A program made the translations under genes and the position numbers. The notes under the pieces are model-generated. The model was not told the origin of the DNA. It saw only the letters and a program-made list of their open reading frames with translations, and did not search any database. From JBFWVD01 sp050246915 (GTDB lineage Bacteria; Actinomycetota; Acidimicrobiia; Acidimicrobiales; Ilumatobacteraceae), in contig JBFWVD010000147.1 in the NCBI GenBank assembly GCA_050246915.1, positions 1 to 8,603 on the forward strand: 8,603 bases of DNA, read 5' to 3'. Each line of letters opens with the position of its first letter. Position 1 is the stretch's first letter. Below are positions 1-7,179 of the stretch, in pieces.

Positions 1-708
1 GCGCTCGATCGCACACCGTCGCGTTTGCGGCGCAAGATCTTCCACGACATCGAAGCGCCCCATCAGATGACCTCCATCCAGTGCGGCGAGGTCGAGGCGG
101 TGCACAAGGTCACCACCGAGAATGTGTACAAGCAGCAGTTGATGCACGTCGAGGGTCAGACCGACATCCTCACCATGGGCATCCCCTACATCTGTCCGTA
201 CAACGTGAACTCGATCATGAACCCGATCCTGGTGATGTGCACCGGCCTCGGGTACTTCTTCAACATGTACAAGGGCAAGCCGCTCGTTCGCGAGGGCGGC
301 GTGATCATCATGACCCACCCCACGCCGAACGAGTTCCACCCGGTGCACCATCCGAGCTACATCGACTTCTTCGAGCAGGTGCTCACCGAGACCACCGATC
401 CGCTCGAGATCGAGAAACGCTACGAGAAGCAGTTCGCCGAGGACGAGTGGTATCGCCATCTGTACCGCACGAGCTACGCGTACCACGGCGTCCATCCGTT
501 CTACATGTGGTACTGGGGTGCACACGGGATGTCGCACGTCGGCAAGGTCATCGTGGTCGGTGGCGATCCGAAGTCGGTGCGCCGCTTGGGTTTCACACCG
601 GCCAGCACCATGAACGACGCGTTCGAGATGGCCAGCGACGTGGTCGGCCGCGATGCCACCATCACCCACTTGCACACCCCACCGATCGTGATGACGGAAG
701 TCTCGTGA
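1..708 (+). CDS. LarA/DUF2088-like protein, 3' part (5' end outside window)
   Basis: The frame is open from base 1 (235 residues visible, stop TGA 706-708) with no convincing internal start, so the gene begins upstream. The visible part resembles the C-terminal domain of lactate-racemase-type (LarA, DUF2088) proteins. A segment around GREGGVIIM-like residues (VREGGVIIMTHP) precedes an H/F-rich stretch (HHPSYIDFFEQVL), as in LarA, where a glycine-rich 'GGTIIL' strand precedes a similar segment. The end (RRLGFTPASTMNDAFEMAS, then HLHTPPI) matches the family's closing 'LGF.PA.T...A...A' pattern. Known members bind a nickel-pincer cofactor and act on 2-hydroxy acids, but the catalytic N-terminal half is missing here and this branch may do something else. 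The acyltransferase gene starts 16 nt downstream, so the two are probably cotranscribed. Family assignment is from memory of motifs; substrate unknown. Confidence 0.62.
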   Translation, partial: ALDRTPSRLRRKIFHDIEAPHQMTSIQCGEVEAVHKVTTENVYKQQLMHVEGQTDILTMGIPYICPYNVNSIMNPILVMCTGLGYFFNMYKGKPLVREGGVIIMTHPTPNEFHPVHHPSYIDFFEQVLTETTDPLEIEKRYEKQFAEDEWYRHLYRTSYAYHGVHPFYMWYWGAHGMSHVGKVIVVGGDPKSVRRLGFTPASTMNDAFEMASDVVGRDATITHLHTPPIVMTEVS

Positions 709-724
709 TGAACGGGGTGCGCTG

Positions 725-1750
725 ATGGCTTGGCTCGATGATGGCGTCCCTCCCGAGCTGAAGGACTTCAAGGACAGCGCTCGGGCGGTGGGTCGTCTCG
801 CCAAGAGCCGCGCCTCGGTGTCGTCGATGCGCGCCAAGCTGACGTTCCCGCTCATGGCCCCACCGGTGCCCCGTGGCGTCGAGGTGCCTCCGAAGAAGGG
901 CACCACCGGCGCCGATTTCGAGACCGAGTGGGCGCGCTCGCCAGCGGCTCGCTGGGCGCGGGCCGCCATCGTCGAAGGACCGATGCGGGCCATGGTGAAG
1001 GTCTTCGCCGATCCGGAGATCAACGGCCGCGATCGCCTCGAGGATCTCAAGTCGCTCGACGACGTTCCTCCCGTGATCTTCGTGGCCAACCACCACAGTC
1101 ATCTGGACACGCCGCTGATGATCACCTCGATCCCCGATCCCTGGCGTCACAAGCTCGTGGTCGGCGCGGCCGCCGACTACTTCTTCACGTCGCGCGTCAC
1201 CGGCACGGCCTCGGCGCTCGCGTTGAACGCGTTCCCGGTTGATCGCGCTGCGGTGTCGCGTCGGTCAACCGATCTTGCCGCTTCGCTCATCAACGATGGC
1301 TGGAGCTTGCTCATCTATCCCGAGGGCGGTCGCTCCCCCGATGGCTGGGCCCAGGAGTTCCATCGCGGCGCCGCGTTCTTGGCCAACAAGTGCAAGGTGC
1401 CCGTGGTGCCGGTTCATCTCGAGGGCACGGGGCAGATCTTCGGCAAGGGTATGGGCCGACCCAAGCCCGGCACGACGCTGGTGACGTTCGGGGCGCCGCT
1501 GTTCCTGCACGACGGTGAGGACACCCGACGGTTCAACGATCGCATCGAGCGGGCAGTGTGGGAACTCGGCGACGAGTCATCGAGTGACTGGTGGACGGCA
1601 CGCCGCAATGCCGCGCAAGCGGTCACTCCCGCGCTGACCGGTCCTGCGGGCAAGACGTGGCGACGCGAGTGGAAGCTGGGTGATCAGCGAGCCAAGGGCA
1701 AGGCCGGCGAACGCCGGCGCCAGAAGCGCTCCTGGCCCAAGATCAGCTGA
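725..1750 (+). CDS. PlsC-type lysophospholipid acyltransferase (1-acylglycerol-3-phosphate acyltransferase family)
   Basis: A 341-residue protein carrying the four glycerolipid acyltransferase blocks in order: NHHSHLD at 122-128 (catalytic H123 and D128, the HX4D motif), FPVDR at 170-174, YPEGGRS at 198-204 (acyl-acceptor phosphate binding) and VPVVPVHLEG at 225-234. Family enzymes transfer an acyl chain from acyl-CoA or acyl-ACP to a lysophospholipid or similar acceptor at the inner face of the membrane; the exact acceptor cannot be read here. The first ~80 residues precede the catalytic domain and contain no clear membrane helix. The tail (about 310-341) is strongly basic, rich in R and K, which could hold the enzyme on anionic lipids (inference). 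The start at ATG 725 is the only in-frame ATG near the previous stop; the ribosome site is weak (GGGG at 714-717), suggesting coupling to the upstream gene. Confidence 0.9.
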   Translation: MAWLDDGVPPELKDFKDSARAVGRLAKSRASVSSMRAKLTFPLMAPPVPRGVEVPPKKGTTGADFETEWARSPAARWARAAIVEGPMRAMVKVFADPEINGRDRLEDLKSLDDVPPVIFVANHHSHLDTPLMITSIPDPWRHKLVVGAAADYFFTSRVTGTASALALNAFPVDRAAVSRRSTDLAASLINDGWSLLIYPEGGRSPDGWAQEFHRGAAFLANKCKVPVVPVHLEGTGQIFGKGMGRPKPGTTLVTFGAPLFLHDGEDTRRFNDRIERAVWELGDESSSDWWTARRNAAQAVTPALTGPAGKTWRREWKLGDQRAKGKAGERRRQKRSWPKIS

Positions 1751-1785
1751 GCCTGGCCCCCTCACGACGAGAACTCTGGAATTTC

Positions 1786-1804
1786 TGGACACAATGCGTG
1801 TCCA
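1786..1804. terminator. Hairpin 1 in convergent junction
   Basis: Perfect 7-bp inverted repeat TGGACAC (1786-1792) / GTGTCCA (1798-1804) with a 5-nt loop AATGC, between the stop codons of the acyltransferase (+) and the LysM lipoprotein (-). No T-run follows on either strand. It could assist termination of one or both convergent transcripts, but the stem is short. Confidence 0.4.
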
Positions 1805-1810
1805 CAGTCT

Positions 1811-1836
1811 CCAGACTGGCGTGGGCGCCAGTCTGG
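1811..1836. terminator. Hairpin 2, probable bidirectional terminator
   Basis: Perfect 11-bp inverted repeat CCAGACTGGCG (1811-1821) / CGCCAGTCTGG (1826-1836) around a 4-nt loop TGGG, midway between two convergent genes. There is no T-tract on either side, which is common for actinobacterial hairpin terminators. Its position between convergent stops and the perfect stem support termination of both transcripts. Confidence 0.65.
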
Positions 1837-1843
1837 CGGCTGG

Positions 1844-2497
1844 TCACTCGGTGGCGGGGACCTTGAGCTTCTGCCCGACCTTGATGTCGTTGGCGTCGGC
1901 GAGACCGTTGAGTGAGATCAGCTGGGCCTGCGTGACCCCGAGGGTCTTGGCGATCTTGCTGAGCGTGTCACCGGACTTGACCGTGTAGACGATCCCCGAA
2001 TCGACCACCGGCTTCGTCGTGGTCGGCCCGGCTTTGGTGGTGGCCGCCGCCGCGGTCGTCGTCGCCGCGCGCTGCACCGGGATCTTCAGCTTCTGGCCGA
2101 CCAAGATGTTGTTCGGGTTCGTGATGCCGTTGAGGGCAATGATGTCGTCCTTGGAGACGTCGAACGACTTGGCGATGGAGTTCAAGCTGTCGCCGGACTT
2201 GACCGTGTAGGTCGTACCACTGGCAACGACCGTGCCGCTGGTGGTCGGCGGCGCCTGGATCGTCGTGCCCGAACCGGGAGCGACCGTGGTGATGCCGGTC
2301 TGCGGGAGCGTCGGAGTGAGCGTCGAACCGCTCGCCCCGGTGGCGACGTTGATCGTCGTCGCTCCGGTGGCCGGGGGCGGGAACGCAGTGCTCACCGTGG
2401 TCTCGCCACCGAGCTTGTCGCCATCTCCGCCACACGCAGAGAGTGTCAACACTGCCCCCACGGCCAGCCCCAATGGGGCGATTGCAGCTCGTCTCAT
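1844..2497 (-). CDS. Lipoprotein with two LysM domains
   Basis: A 217-residue exported protein. Residues 1-21 form a lipoprotein signal peptide (MRR, then a hydrophobic core) ending in the lipobox LSAC with Cys22 as the lipidated residue, followed by GGDGDK. Two LysM modules follow at about 96-140 and 170-214, each starting YTVKSGD and ending VGQKLK(I/V)P. LysM modules bind the N-acetylglucosamine-containing glycan of peptidoglycan, so the protein probably links the membrane to the wall. There is no enzymatic domain. The modules are joined by long linkers rich in T, A, P and G (about 30-94 and 142-166), likely flexible and possible O-glycosylation sites (inference). ATG 2497 is chosen because it gives the complete signal peptide and has a TAGGCT hexamer 6 nt upstream, suggesting leaderless transcription. 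Third positions are G/C-rich as in the neighbours. Confidence 0.9.
   Translation of the reverse strand: MRRAAIAPLGLAVGAVLTLSACGGDGDKLGGETTVSTAFPPPATGATTINVATGASGSTLTPTLPQTGITTVAPGSGTTIQAPPTTSGTVVASGTTYTVKSGDSLNSIAKSFDVSKDDIIALNGITNPNNILVGQKLKIPVQRAATTTAAAATTKAGPTTTKPVVDSGIVYTVKSGDTLSKIAKTLGVTQAQLISLNGLADANDIKVGQKLKVPATE
1971..2210 (-). repeat. 18-bp direct repeat marking the two LysM copies
   Basis: CCGGACTTGACCGTGTAG occurs identically at 1971-1988 and 2193-2210 and encodes the YTVKSGD opening of each LysM module on the minus strand. The rest of the two modules has diverged, so this is a residue of domain duplication kept by protein constraint (or gene conversion), not a separate element. 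Confidence 0.8.
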
Positions 2498-2503
2498 GCG
2501 CTG

Positions 2504-2509
2504 AGCCTA
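2504..2509 (-). promoter_or_regulatory. Putative -10 element of the LysM gene (leaderless)
   Basis: On the minus strand TAGGCT fits the actinobacterial -10 pattern TANNNT and ends 6 nt before ATG 2497, so transcription would start at or next to the start codon. No -35 hexamer is visible, and no Shine-Dalgarno sequence is present, in line with a leaderless message. Confidence 0.5.
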
Positions 2510-2553
2510 TGCACACGGCCACGCGCCGCGCGCACACCCCCGCGCGAACAGCC

Positions 2554-2591
2554 AAAAGTCCCCACCGGGTCGCCGGTCCGACGGCGACCCG
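2554..2591 (-). terminator. Intrinsic terminator after the histidine phosphatase gene
   Basis: Perfect 10-bp stem CGGGTCGCCG (2566-2575) / CGGCGACCCG (2582-2591) with a 6-nt loop. Read on the minus strand it is followed, after about 8 nt, by TTTT (complement of AAAA 2554-2557). It lies 18 nt past the phosphatase stop codon and before the LysM gene, which implies the two minus-strand genes are separately transcribed. Confidence 0.65.
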
Positions 2592-2596
2592 CCGGT

Positions 2597-2624
2597 GATC
2601 AGCCGGCGATCAGTGGGTGATCAG
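2597..2624. repeat. Three GATCAG copies at exact 11-bp spacing
   Basis: GATCAG begins at 2597, 2608 and 2619, so the copies sit on one helix face. Two are inside the larger palindrome TGATCA. They straddle the stop codon of the phosphatase gene (TGA = complement of 2610-2612). They may be chance in a genome region rich in GATC; no function is assigned. Confidence 0.45.
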
Positions 2625-3344
2625 CGCTGCGTCGTGCTCCAGATGGCGCACATCGTTGATCGATCGCAGCGATCGTGTCGGGCCCTTGGCGAAAACCACG
2701 TTGACAGCAGTGTGGGCCGGCCGGAACCACATGTCCGCGGTGATGCCGAGATGATGGGCGAGGTATGCGTTGATGACGCCACCATGGCAGGCAATGACGA
2801 CCCGCTCACCGGGATGGTTGGCGGCGATCCCGTCGATGGCCATGACCACCCGACCGCGGAACACGTCGCTCCCCTCGGAGTACGGGTAGGCGTCCCACTT
2901 GCGTTCGGCCACCATCCGGGCCCGCATGCCGGCGCTGAGCACCGGGCCGAGCAACTCCAACACCGTCTTGTCCGGCGGGGCGGTGTTCCAGAGCTTGATC
3001 TCCTCGAGCGCCTCGATGACCCGCGGTTCGAGGCCGTGATGACCGGCGATGGCGTTGCCGGTGTCATAGGCCCGCGCCAGGGGGCTGGCGTACACCACGT
3101 CGATGCGCTCCCCCGCGAGGCGGCGTCCCACCAACTCTGCTTGCAGCTGACCACGCGCCGACAGCGGTGGGTCGATGAGCGAGCCGACGTTGCCCCCGAC
3201 CCGGTCGGCCTCCTGCTCGCCATGGCGCACGAGGACCAGTTCGGTCACGTCCTCGGTGTTGGTCAGGAAGGCGATGTCGAACAGCGACACGAACGGAGCC
3301 GCCGTCGCATCGGCAGCAGGGTTGGACGAGATGGGCGCGGACAC
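2610..3344 (-). CDS. Histidine phosphatase family protein (phosphoglycerate mutase-like)
   Basis: With start GTG 3344 the protein has 244 residues. The catalytic RHG motif is at 40-42 (H41 is the expected phospho-histidine), SPLARAYDT at 87-95 carries the conserved arginine, and CHGG at 186-189 carries the second catalytic histidine (H187). This is branch 1 of the histidine phosphatase superfamily, cytoplasmic phosphatases or mutases of small phosphoesters; the substrate cannot be told. The frame stays open upstream to 3734, but that part lies antisense to the ABC ATPase gene. GTG 3344 is preferred because TAGGTT (TANNNT) lies 8 nt upstream; GTG 3290 (start VSLFDIAF, 226 residues) and ATG 3395 are alternatives. 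Residues 1-18 are A/S/P-rich and outside the fold. It is divergent from the ABC transporter genes and has its own terminator downstream. Confidence 0.85.
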   Translation of the reverse strand: MSAPISSNPAADATAAPFVSLFDIAFLTNTEDVTELVLVRHGEQEADRVGGNVGSLIDPPLSARGQLQAELVGRRLAGERIDVVYASPLARAYDTGNAIAGHHGLEPRVIEALEEIKLWNTAPPDKTVLELLGPVLSAGMRARMVAERKWDAYPYSEGSDVFRGRVVMAIDGIAANHPGERVVIACHGGVINAYLAHHLGITADMWFRPAHTAVNVVFAKGPTRSLRSINDVRHLEHDAALITH

Positions 3345-3452
3345 GGCAACCGAACCTACCGGGCATGTCCCTCCATCAGGTGAATCGAGTGGCATCCATG
3401 ATCGGGACAGCTGCCTCTTTACCCGGCGGCATCGGACAGCGACGATCGCGGG
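3345..3452. promoter_or_regulatory. Divergent intergenic region, phosphatase / ABC transporter
   Basis: About 108 bp separate the two divergent starts. On the minus strand TAGGTT (complement of AACCTA 3353-3358) fits a -10 element placed 8 nt before GTG 3344. On the plus strand I found no good -10, -35 or ribosome site before GTG 3453. No clear inverted-repeat operator was seen. Confidence 0.4.
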
Positions 3453-4211
3453 GTGGCGACTCCCAAGAACAACGATCCCATCACCGCGCGCACTGATGCC
3501 GCGCATACACGCTCGGCAGGCCCGCTCCTCGTTGCCGAGGGCGTGGGCAAGGTGTACCGAACCGGGGCACAGGAGGTGTGGGCGCTGCGCGAGGTCGATC
3601 TCGTCGTGTCGAGCGGTGAGTTCGTCGCCGTGATGGGAGCGTCGGGTTCGGGCAAGACGACGTTGCTCAATTGCTTGTCGGGGCTCGATGAGGTGAGCGA
3701 TGGTCGGGTCCTGCTCGACGGCGTCGATCTCCATCAGATGGCCGACAACGAACGCACCCGTAACCGGGCGTCATCCATGGGCTTCGTGTTCCAACAGTTC
3801 AACCTCATCCCGGTCATGAACGCCGTCGAGAACGTCGAGTTGCCCCTGCTGCTCAGCGGTCACTCCGCGGCCGAGGCCCGATCGCGATCGGTGGCTACGC
3901 TCGAGCGCGTCGGCCTCGGCCATCGGGTCCGGCATCACCCGGCGGAGCTGTCCGGCGGAGAGCAACAGCGCGTCACCATCGCCCGTGCCCTCGCCGGGCG
4001 GCCTCGGTTGGTGTGGGCCGATGAGCCAACGGGGGCGCTCGATTCGGAGTCCGCCGGCGAGGTCATGGCGCTGCTCGAGGAACTCACCGCTGATGGGCTC
4101 ACGCTGATACTGGTCACGCACGACGCCACCATCGGGGCACGCGCCGATCGGCTCATCACGATGCGCGACGGACGCATCGTGAGCGACACCGTGCGAGCAG
4201 CGGAGCGATGA
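3453..4211 (+). CDS. ABC transporter ATP-binding protein, MacB/LolD type
   Basis: A 252-residue ATPase with a complete motif set: Walker A GASGSGKTT at 62-70, Q-loop VFQQFN at 112-117, signature LSGGEQQR at 166-173, Walker B LVWADEPTGALDS at 186-198 and switch histidine H223 in ILVTHD. The wording of these motifs is that of the MacB/LolD/FtsE-like subfamily that pairs with FtsX-type permeases. In these type VII systems ATP hydrolysis drives mechanical work on extracytoplasmic substrates (lipoproteins, peptides, cell-wall enzymes) rather than classic transport. The N-terminal ~24 residues are a non-conserved polar extension. GTG 3453 is the only standard start between the in-frame stop at 3399 and the domain; a later GTG near 3543 would cut into the first strand. 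The stop overlaps the permease start by 4 nt (ATGA 4208-4211), so the two are translationally coupled. Confidence 0.92.
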   Translation: MATPKNNDPITARTDAAHTRSAGPLLVAEGVGKVYRTGAQEVWALREVDLVVSSGEFVAVMGASGSGKTTLLNCLSGLDEVSDGRVLLDGVDLHQMADNERTRNRASSMGFVFQQFNLIPVMNAVENVELPLLLSGHSAAEARSRSVATLERVGLGHRVRHHPAELSGGEQQRVTIARALAGRPRLVWADEPTGALDSESAGEVMALLEELTADGLTLILVTHDATIGARADRLITMRDGRIVSDTVRAAER

Positions 4212-7102
4212 TCGCCATCGCCCTCGTGGCCGCGTTGGTGTCGATGCCGTTCATCGTCGTTCTGGTGTCGCGGCCTATCGAGCGCCGACTCGCCATCCGC
4301 TATCCCATCCGCCGGCCGTTCGAGGCGTTGCTCGTGGTGCTCGGCTCATTGCTCGGGACCGCGATCATCACCGGATCGCTCATCGTCGGCGACACCATCG
4401 ATCGCTCCATACGGTCCTCGGCGTTCGATCAGCTCGGTCCCGTCGACGAACTGGTCGCCGCAACCGGAGTTGACAGCGGTCGATCGTTGGTGGCGCGTTT
4501 CGAGGGGTTCAGTTCACCGGAGATCGATGGCGTGTTGTCGCTGACGACGGTGCCGGTGGCGGCGAGCGGTCGTTTCAGCCAGCCACGGGCGCAGATCGTC
4601 GAGGTCGACTTCCCAGCGGCGCGAGCCTTCGGCGGCGCGCCCGCAACGACCGGTGTGGACGGGGACAACCCGCCGCTCGGACACGGTGCCGTCACCCACG
4701 ATCTGGCTGAGCGAGCGGGTATCGCCGTGGGCGATTCGATCACCGTCTACGCCTACGGAAGAGCGCTACCGTTGATCGTCGATCGCATACTCCCCCGCAC
4801 GGGTGTTGCGGGGTTCTGGCGCCTGGACGTTCGCCAGCAGAGCTACAACGTGCTCGTCGCTCCGGGCACCATCGCCGCCGCCCTGGCCGGGATCGACCCG
4901 ACCGACCCGACTGTCGCGGCGCGTCTCGATGCGCTGGGTCTCGAACCGCCGACCACGTACGTGGCGTTCTCCAACACCGGCGGGGTGGAGAGCGGCGCTG
5001 ATCGCACCGATGCCGCGGTGGCCGCCATCGAGGACCGGATCAGCGGCACGGATGTGCGGGTGCAGCCGGTGAAGCTCGATCTGCTCGACAATGCCACGGC
5101 AGCAGCGGACTCGCTCACGCAGCTGTACTTCACGGTCGGCATGTTCGCCGTGGCGGCCGGCATTTTGCTGTTGGTGAACATCTTCGTGATGCTCAGCGAT
5201 GAGCGACGCAGCGAGATGGGGATGATGCGGGCCCTCGGGCTGCGGCGATCGCCGCTCGTCGGGGCCATCGCCACCGAAGGATGGATGTACTCGGTGGTGG
5301 CGTCCGCCGTCGGTGCGCTGATCGGGATCGGGGTCGGACGCGTCATCGCGTGGCGCGCCGATTCGATCCTCGATTCGGGCAACGACCTCATCAGCTTGAA
5401 CCTCACCTTCGCCTTCACGTGGACGACGGTGGCGACCGGCTTCGTGATCGGCCTGGTCATCTCCATGTCAACGATCCTTGCTACGTCGGTGAGGGTCAGC
5501 AGGCTCAACGTGATCGCCGCCATCCGGGATCTGCCCGCCGCGGCCCGCGTCAGGCTGCGTAGTCGTTCGTCGACCATCGGGGCAGTTGTCGCGGTGCTCG
5601 CTGTCGTGTGGACCGTTGCCGCGCTGAGCACCGACCAGGCGTTCGGGGTGGTGGTCGGACCGATGATCGCCGTGATCGGGGTGGCAGCTGTGATCGCACG
5701 GCGGGTCCCGACATCGAAGGTGGTACCGGTGGCCGCGGTGGTCGTCTTGGTGTGGGCGGCGACGTTCGTGGCGGCGCTCAGCGCCCTCGACATCGACGTG
5801 TCGATCACCATGTTCCTGGTGCAGGGCCTCGGGATGGCGGGCGCGGCGGTGGCCTTGGTGGCCACGCAACAGGAGCGGATCGGGCGGGCGCTGGGACGGG
5901 CAGCGGGCGGATCGCTGCCGGTGCGCATCGGCCTCGCGTATCCCACGGCGAAGCGCTTTCGCACGGCGATGACACTGGCCATGTTCGCGGTGGTGGTGCT
6001 GACGCTGGTGTACCTGGCGGTGCTGTCGCACATGTTCTCGAACCAACTCGGGACCATCACGGCCGAGTCCTCCGGTGGGTTCGGCATCGTGGTCAACTCG
6101 AACCCCACTGATCCGCTCGATGCCGAGCAGTTGCGTTCGGTCCCCGGAGTCGGTGACGTCGCGGCCATGGCCTATGGATTGGCCGATTTCGAGCGCGATG
6201 ACAAGGACCCGAAACGTTGGCCCATCACTGGGTTCAGCAGCGATCTGCTGAGAGGCCCGCCCGCCATCAAGGACCTGGGCGCGTATGCCAACGCTGACGC
6301 CGCGTGGCGGGCGGTGTTGGCCGACCCCGATCTGGTCATCGTCGACGATCTCTTCCTCGCCACGCCTGGTGGACCGCAGACCGGGACACCACGAGTCGGT
6401 GATGCGATCACGGTGATCGATCTGGTGTCGGGTCGTCAACGTGCATTGACGGTCGCCGCGGTGACCAAGCCGGACTTCGTCGGGAGTGGGGCGTGGTACG
6501 GCATCGATGGTTATCGCGAGGTGTTCGGCGATCGAGCGGTGCCATCGAGGTTCTACGTGGCTCCGGCCGGTGGCGCGGACGCGACGGCTGCCGAGGTCGA
6601 CAAGGTGGTGCAGGCGATCCGCACGACGTTCGTCGCTCAAGGGGCTGATGCCGAGACGGTGAGGGCTCGGGTGGACACGATCCTGGCCCAGAACTCGGGC
6701 TTCTTCACGCTGATGGAGCAGTTCGTCGGTGTGGGGCTCATCGTGGGCATCGCCGGAATCGGTGTGTTGTTGGTGCGAGCGGTGCGGGAGCGACGGCGCG
6801 ACATCGGTGTGCTGCGCTCCATCGGGTTCACCTCACGGCAGGTGTCGCGCACGTTCCTCATCGAGGCGTCGTTCATCGCCTTCGAAGGGGTTGCCATCGG
6901 CATCGTCACGGCCCTCATCGGCTGCTACGCGCTCGTCGCGAGTGGCAACAACTTCTCGGCTGGCTTCGAGTGGTCGGTGCCGTGGCTGCGCATCGGGTTC
7001 ATCGCCGCGCTGGCGTTCGGCTCCGCGGCGGCGATGGCCCTGTGGCCGGCGCGGCGCGCCGCGGCGATCAGGCCCGCCGTGGCATTGCGCATCGCTGATT
7101 GA
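4208..7102 (+). CDS. FtsX-family ABC transporter permease, double FtsX domain
   Basis: A 964-residue integral membrane protein. By eye I place 13 membrane helices: about 3-20, 39-62, 306-329, 359-382, 398-423, four in a central block between ~455 and 550, 586-608, then 838-858, 888-910 and 925-945. Two large outer domains lie at about 63-305 and 609-836, like the MacB periplasmic core. Each half has the FtsX loop after its third-block helix: RRSEMGMMRALGLRRS near 335-350 and RRRDIGVLRSIGFTSRQV near 863-880, the segments that contact the ATPase. The first helix followed by RPIERRLAIRYPIRR implies an outside N-terminus. Partner is the ATPase just upstream (4-nt overlap). The substrate is unknown; no dedicated periplasmic partner or regulator is adjacent. 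The four-helix centre is larger than the two I would expect in a plain duplicated FtsX permease. Confidence 0.9.
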   Translation: MIAIALVAALVSMPFIVVLVSRPIERRLAIRYPIRRPFEALLVVLGSLLGTAIITGSLIVGDTIDRSIRSSAFDQLGPVDELVAATGVDSGRSLVARFEGFSSPEIDGVLSLTTVPVAASGRFSQPRAQIVEVDFPAARAFGGAPATTGVDGDNPPLGHGAVTHDLAERAGIAVGDSITVYAYGRALPLIVDRILPRTGVAGFWRLDVRQQSYNVLVAPGTIAAALAGIDPTDPTVAARLDALGLEPPTTYVAFSNTGGVESGADRTDAAVAAIEDRISGTDVRVQPVKLDLLDNATAAADSLTQLYFTVGMFAVAAGILLLVNIFVMLSDERRSEMGMMRALGLRRSPLVGAIATEGWMYSVVASAVGALIGIGVGRVIAWRADSILDSGNDLISLNLTFAFTWTTVATGFVIGLVISMSTILATSVRVSRLNVIAAIRDLPAAARVRLRSRSSTIGAVVAVLAVVWTVAALSTDQAFGVVVGPMIAVIGVAAVIARRVPTSKVVPVAAVVVLVWAATFVAALSALDIDVSITMFLVQGLGMAGAAVALVATQQERIGRALGRAAGGSLPVRIGLAYPTAKRFRTAMTLAMFAVVVLTLVYLAVLSHMFSNQLGTITAESSGGFGIVVNSNPTDPLDAEQLRSVPGVGDVAAMAYGLADFERDDKDPKRWPITGFSSDLLRGPPAIKDLGAYANADAAWRAVLADPDLVIVDDLFLATPGGPQTGTPRVGDAITVIDLVSGRQRALTVAAVTKPDFVGSGAWYGIDGYREVFGDRAVPSRFYVAPAGGADATAAEVDKVVQAIRTTFVAQGADAETVRARVDTILAQNSGFFTLMEQFVGVGLIVGIAGIGVLLVRAVRERRRDIGVLRSIGFTSRQVSRTFLIEASFIAFEGVAIGIVTALIGCYALVASGNNFSAGFEWSVPWLRIGFIAALAFGSAAAMALWPARRAAAIRPAVALRIAD

Positions 7103-7127
7103 AAGCCCGGCGTCGTGGTCCCAGCGC

Positions 7128-7148
7128 TCGCCCATCGCCCATCGCCCA
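7128..7148 (+). repeat. Three tandem copies of TCGCCCA
   Basis: TCGCCCA is repeated perfectly three times (7128-7134, 7135-7141, 7142-7148) in the 77-nt gap between the permease stop and the next start. The heptamer is the reverse complement of TGGGCGA at 7184-7190, which overlaps the start codons of the next gene. The best pairing is ATCGCCCATC (7134-7143) with GATGGGCGAT (7182-7191), 10 bp with a 38-nt loop; other registers are possible because of the repeat. Confidence 0.75.
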
Positions 7149-7168
7149 ACCGGCGGATCGACTTTGGC

Positions 7169-7172
7169 AGGA
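7169..7172 (+). promoter_or_regulatory. Ribosome binding site deciding the start at 7180
   Basis: AGGA at 7169-7172 lies 7 nt before ATG 7180 (10 nt before the second ATG at 7183). It favours this start over the in-frame TTG at 7099 that overlaps the permease stop. Confidence 0.6.
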
Positions 7173-7179
7173 TCTCGCC

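Noticed and set aside
81..725. Overlapping 214-residue plus-strand frame within the LarA-like gene
   Set aside because: An R/H/G-rich frame-shifted shadow; the other frame has family-like motifs.
2650..2675. Dense GATC/CGATCG clusters as a possible methylation or origin signal
   Set aside because: GATC-containing words are frequent throughout the window, mostly in codons for Asp-Arg and Ile-Arg pairs; there are no DnaA-box-like or AT-rich partners.
2595..3383. 262-residue plus-strand frame over the histidine phosphatase
   Set aside because: Rich in H, R and G with no fold-like pattern; the minus strand carries the RHG and HGG catalytic motifs.
3345..3734. Extension of the histidine phosphatase frame upstream to 3734
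   Set aside because: It runs antisense through the Walker A region of the ABC ATPase and adds no recognisable domain; it is a GC-rich shadow frame.
4843..6640. Long minus-strand open frames (441 and 390 residues) across the permease
   Set aside because: Composition is T/A/R- or H/R/D-rich without any domain, and the opposite strand encodes a clear FtsX permease.
7099..7179. In-frame TTG at 7099 overlapping the permease stop (TTGA) as start of the small membrane protein
   Set aside because: It would give a tight 4-nt coupling, but adds an R/P-rich stretch that looks like non-coding sequence, while ATG 7180 has AGGA at good spacing.
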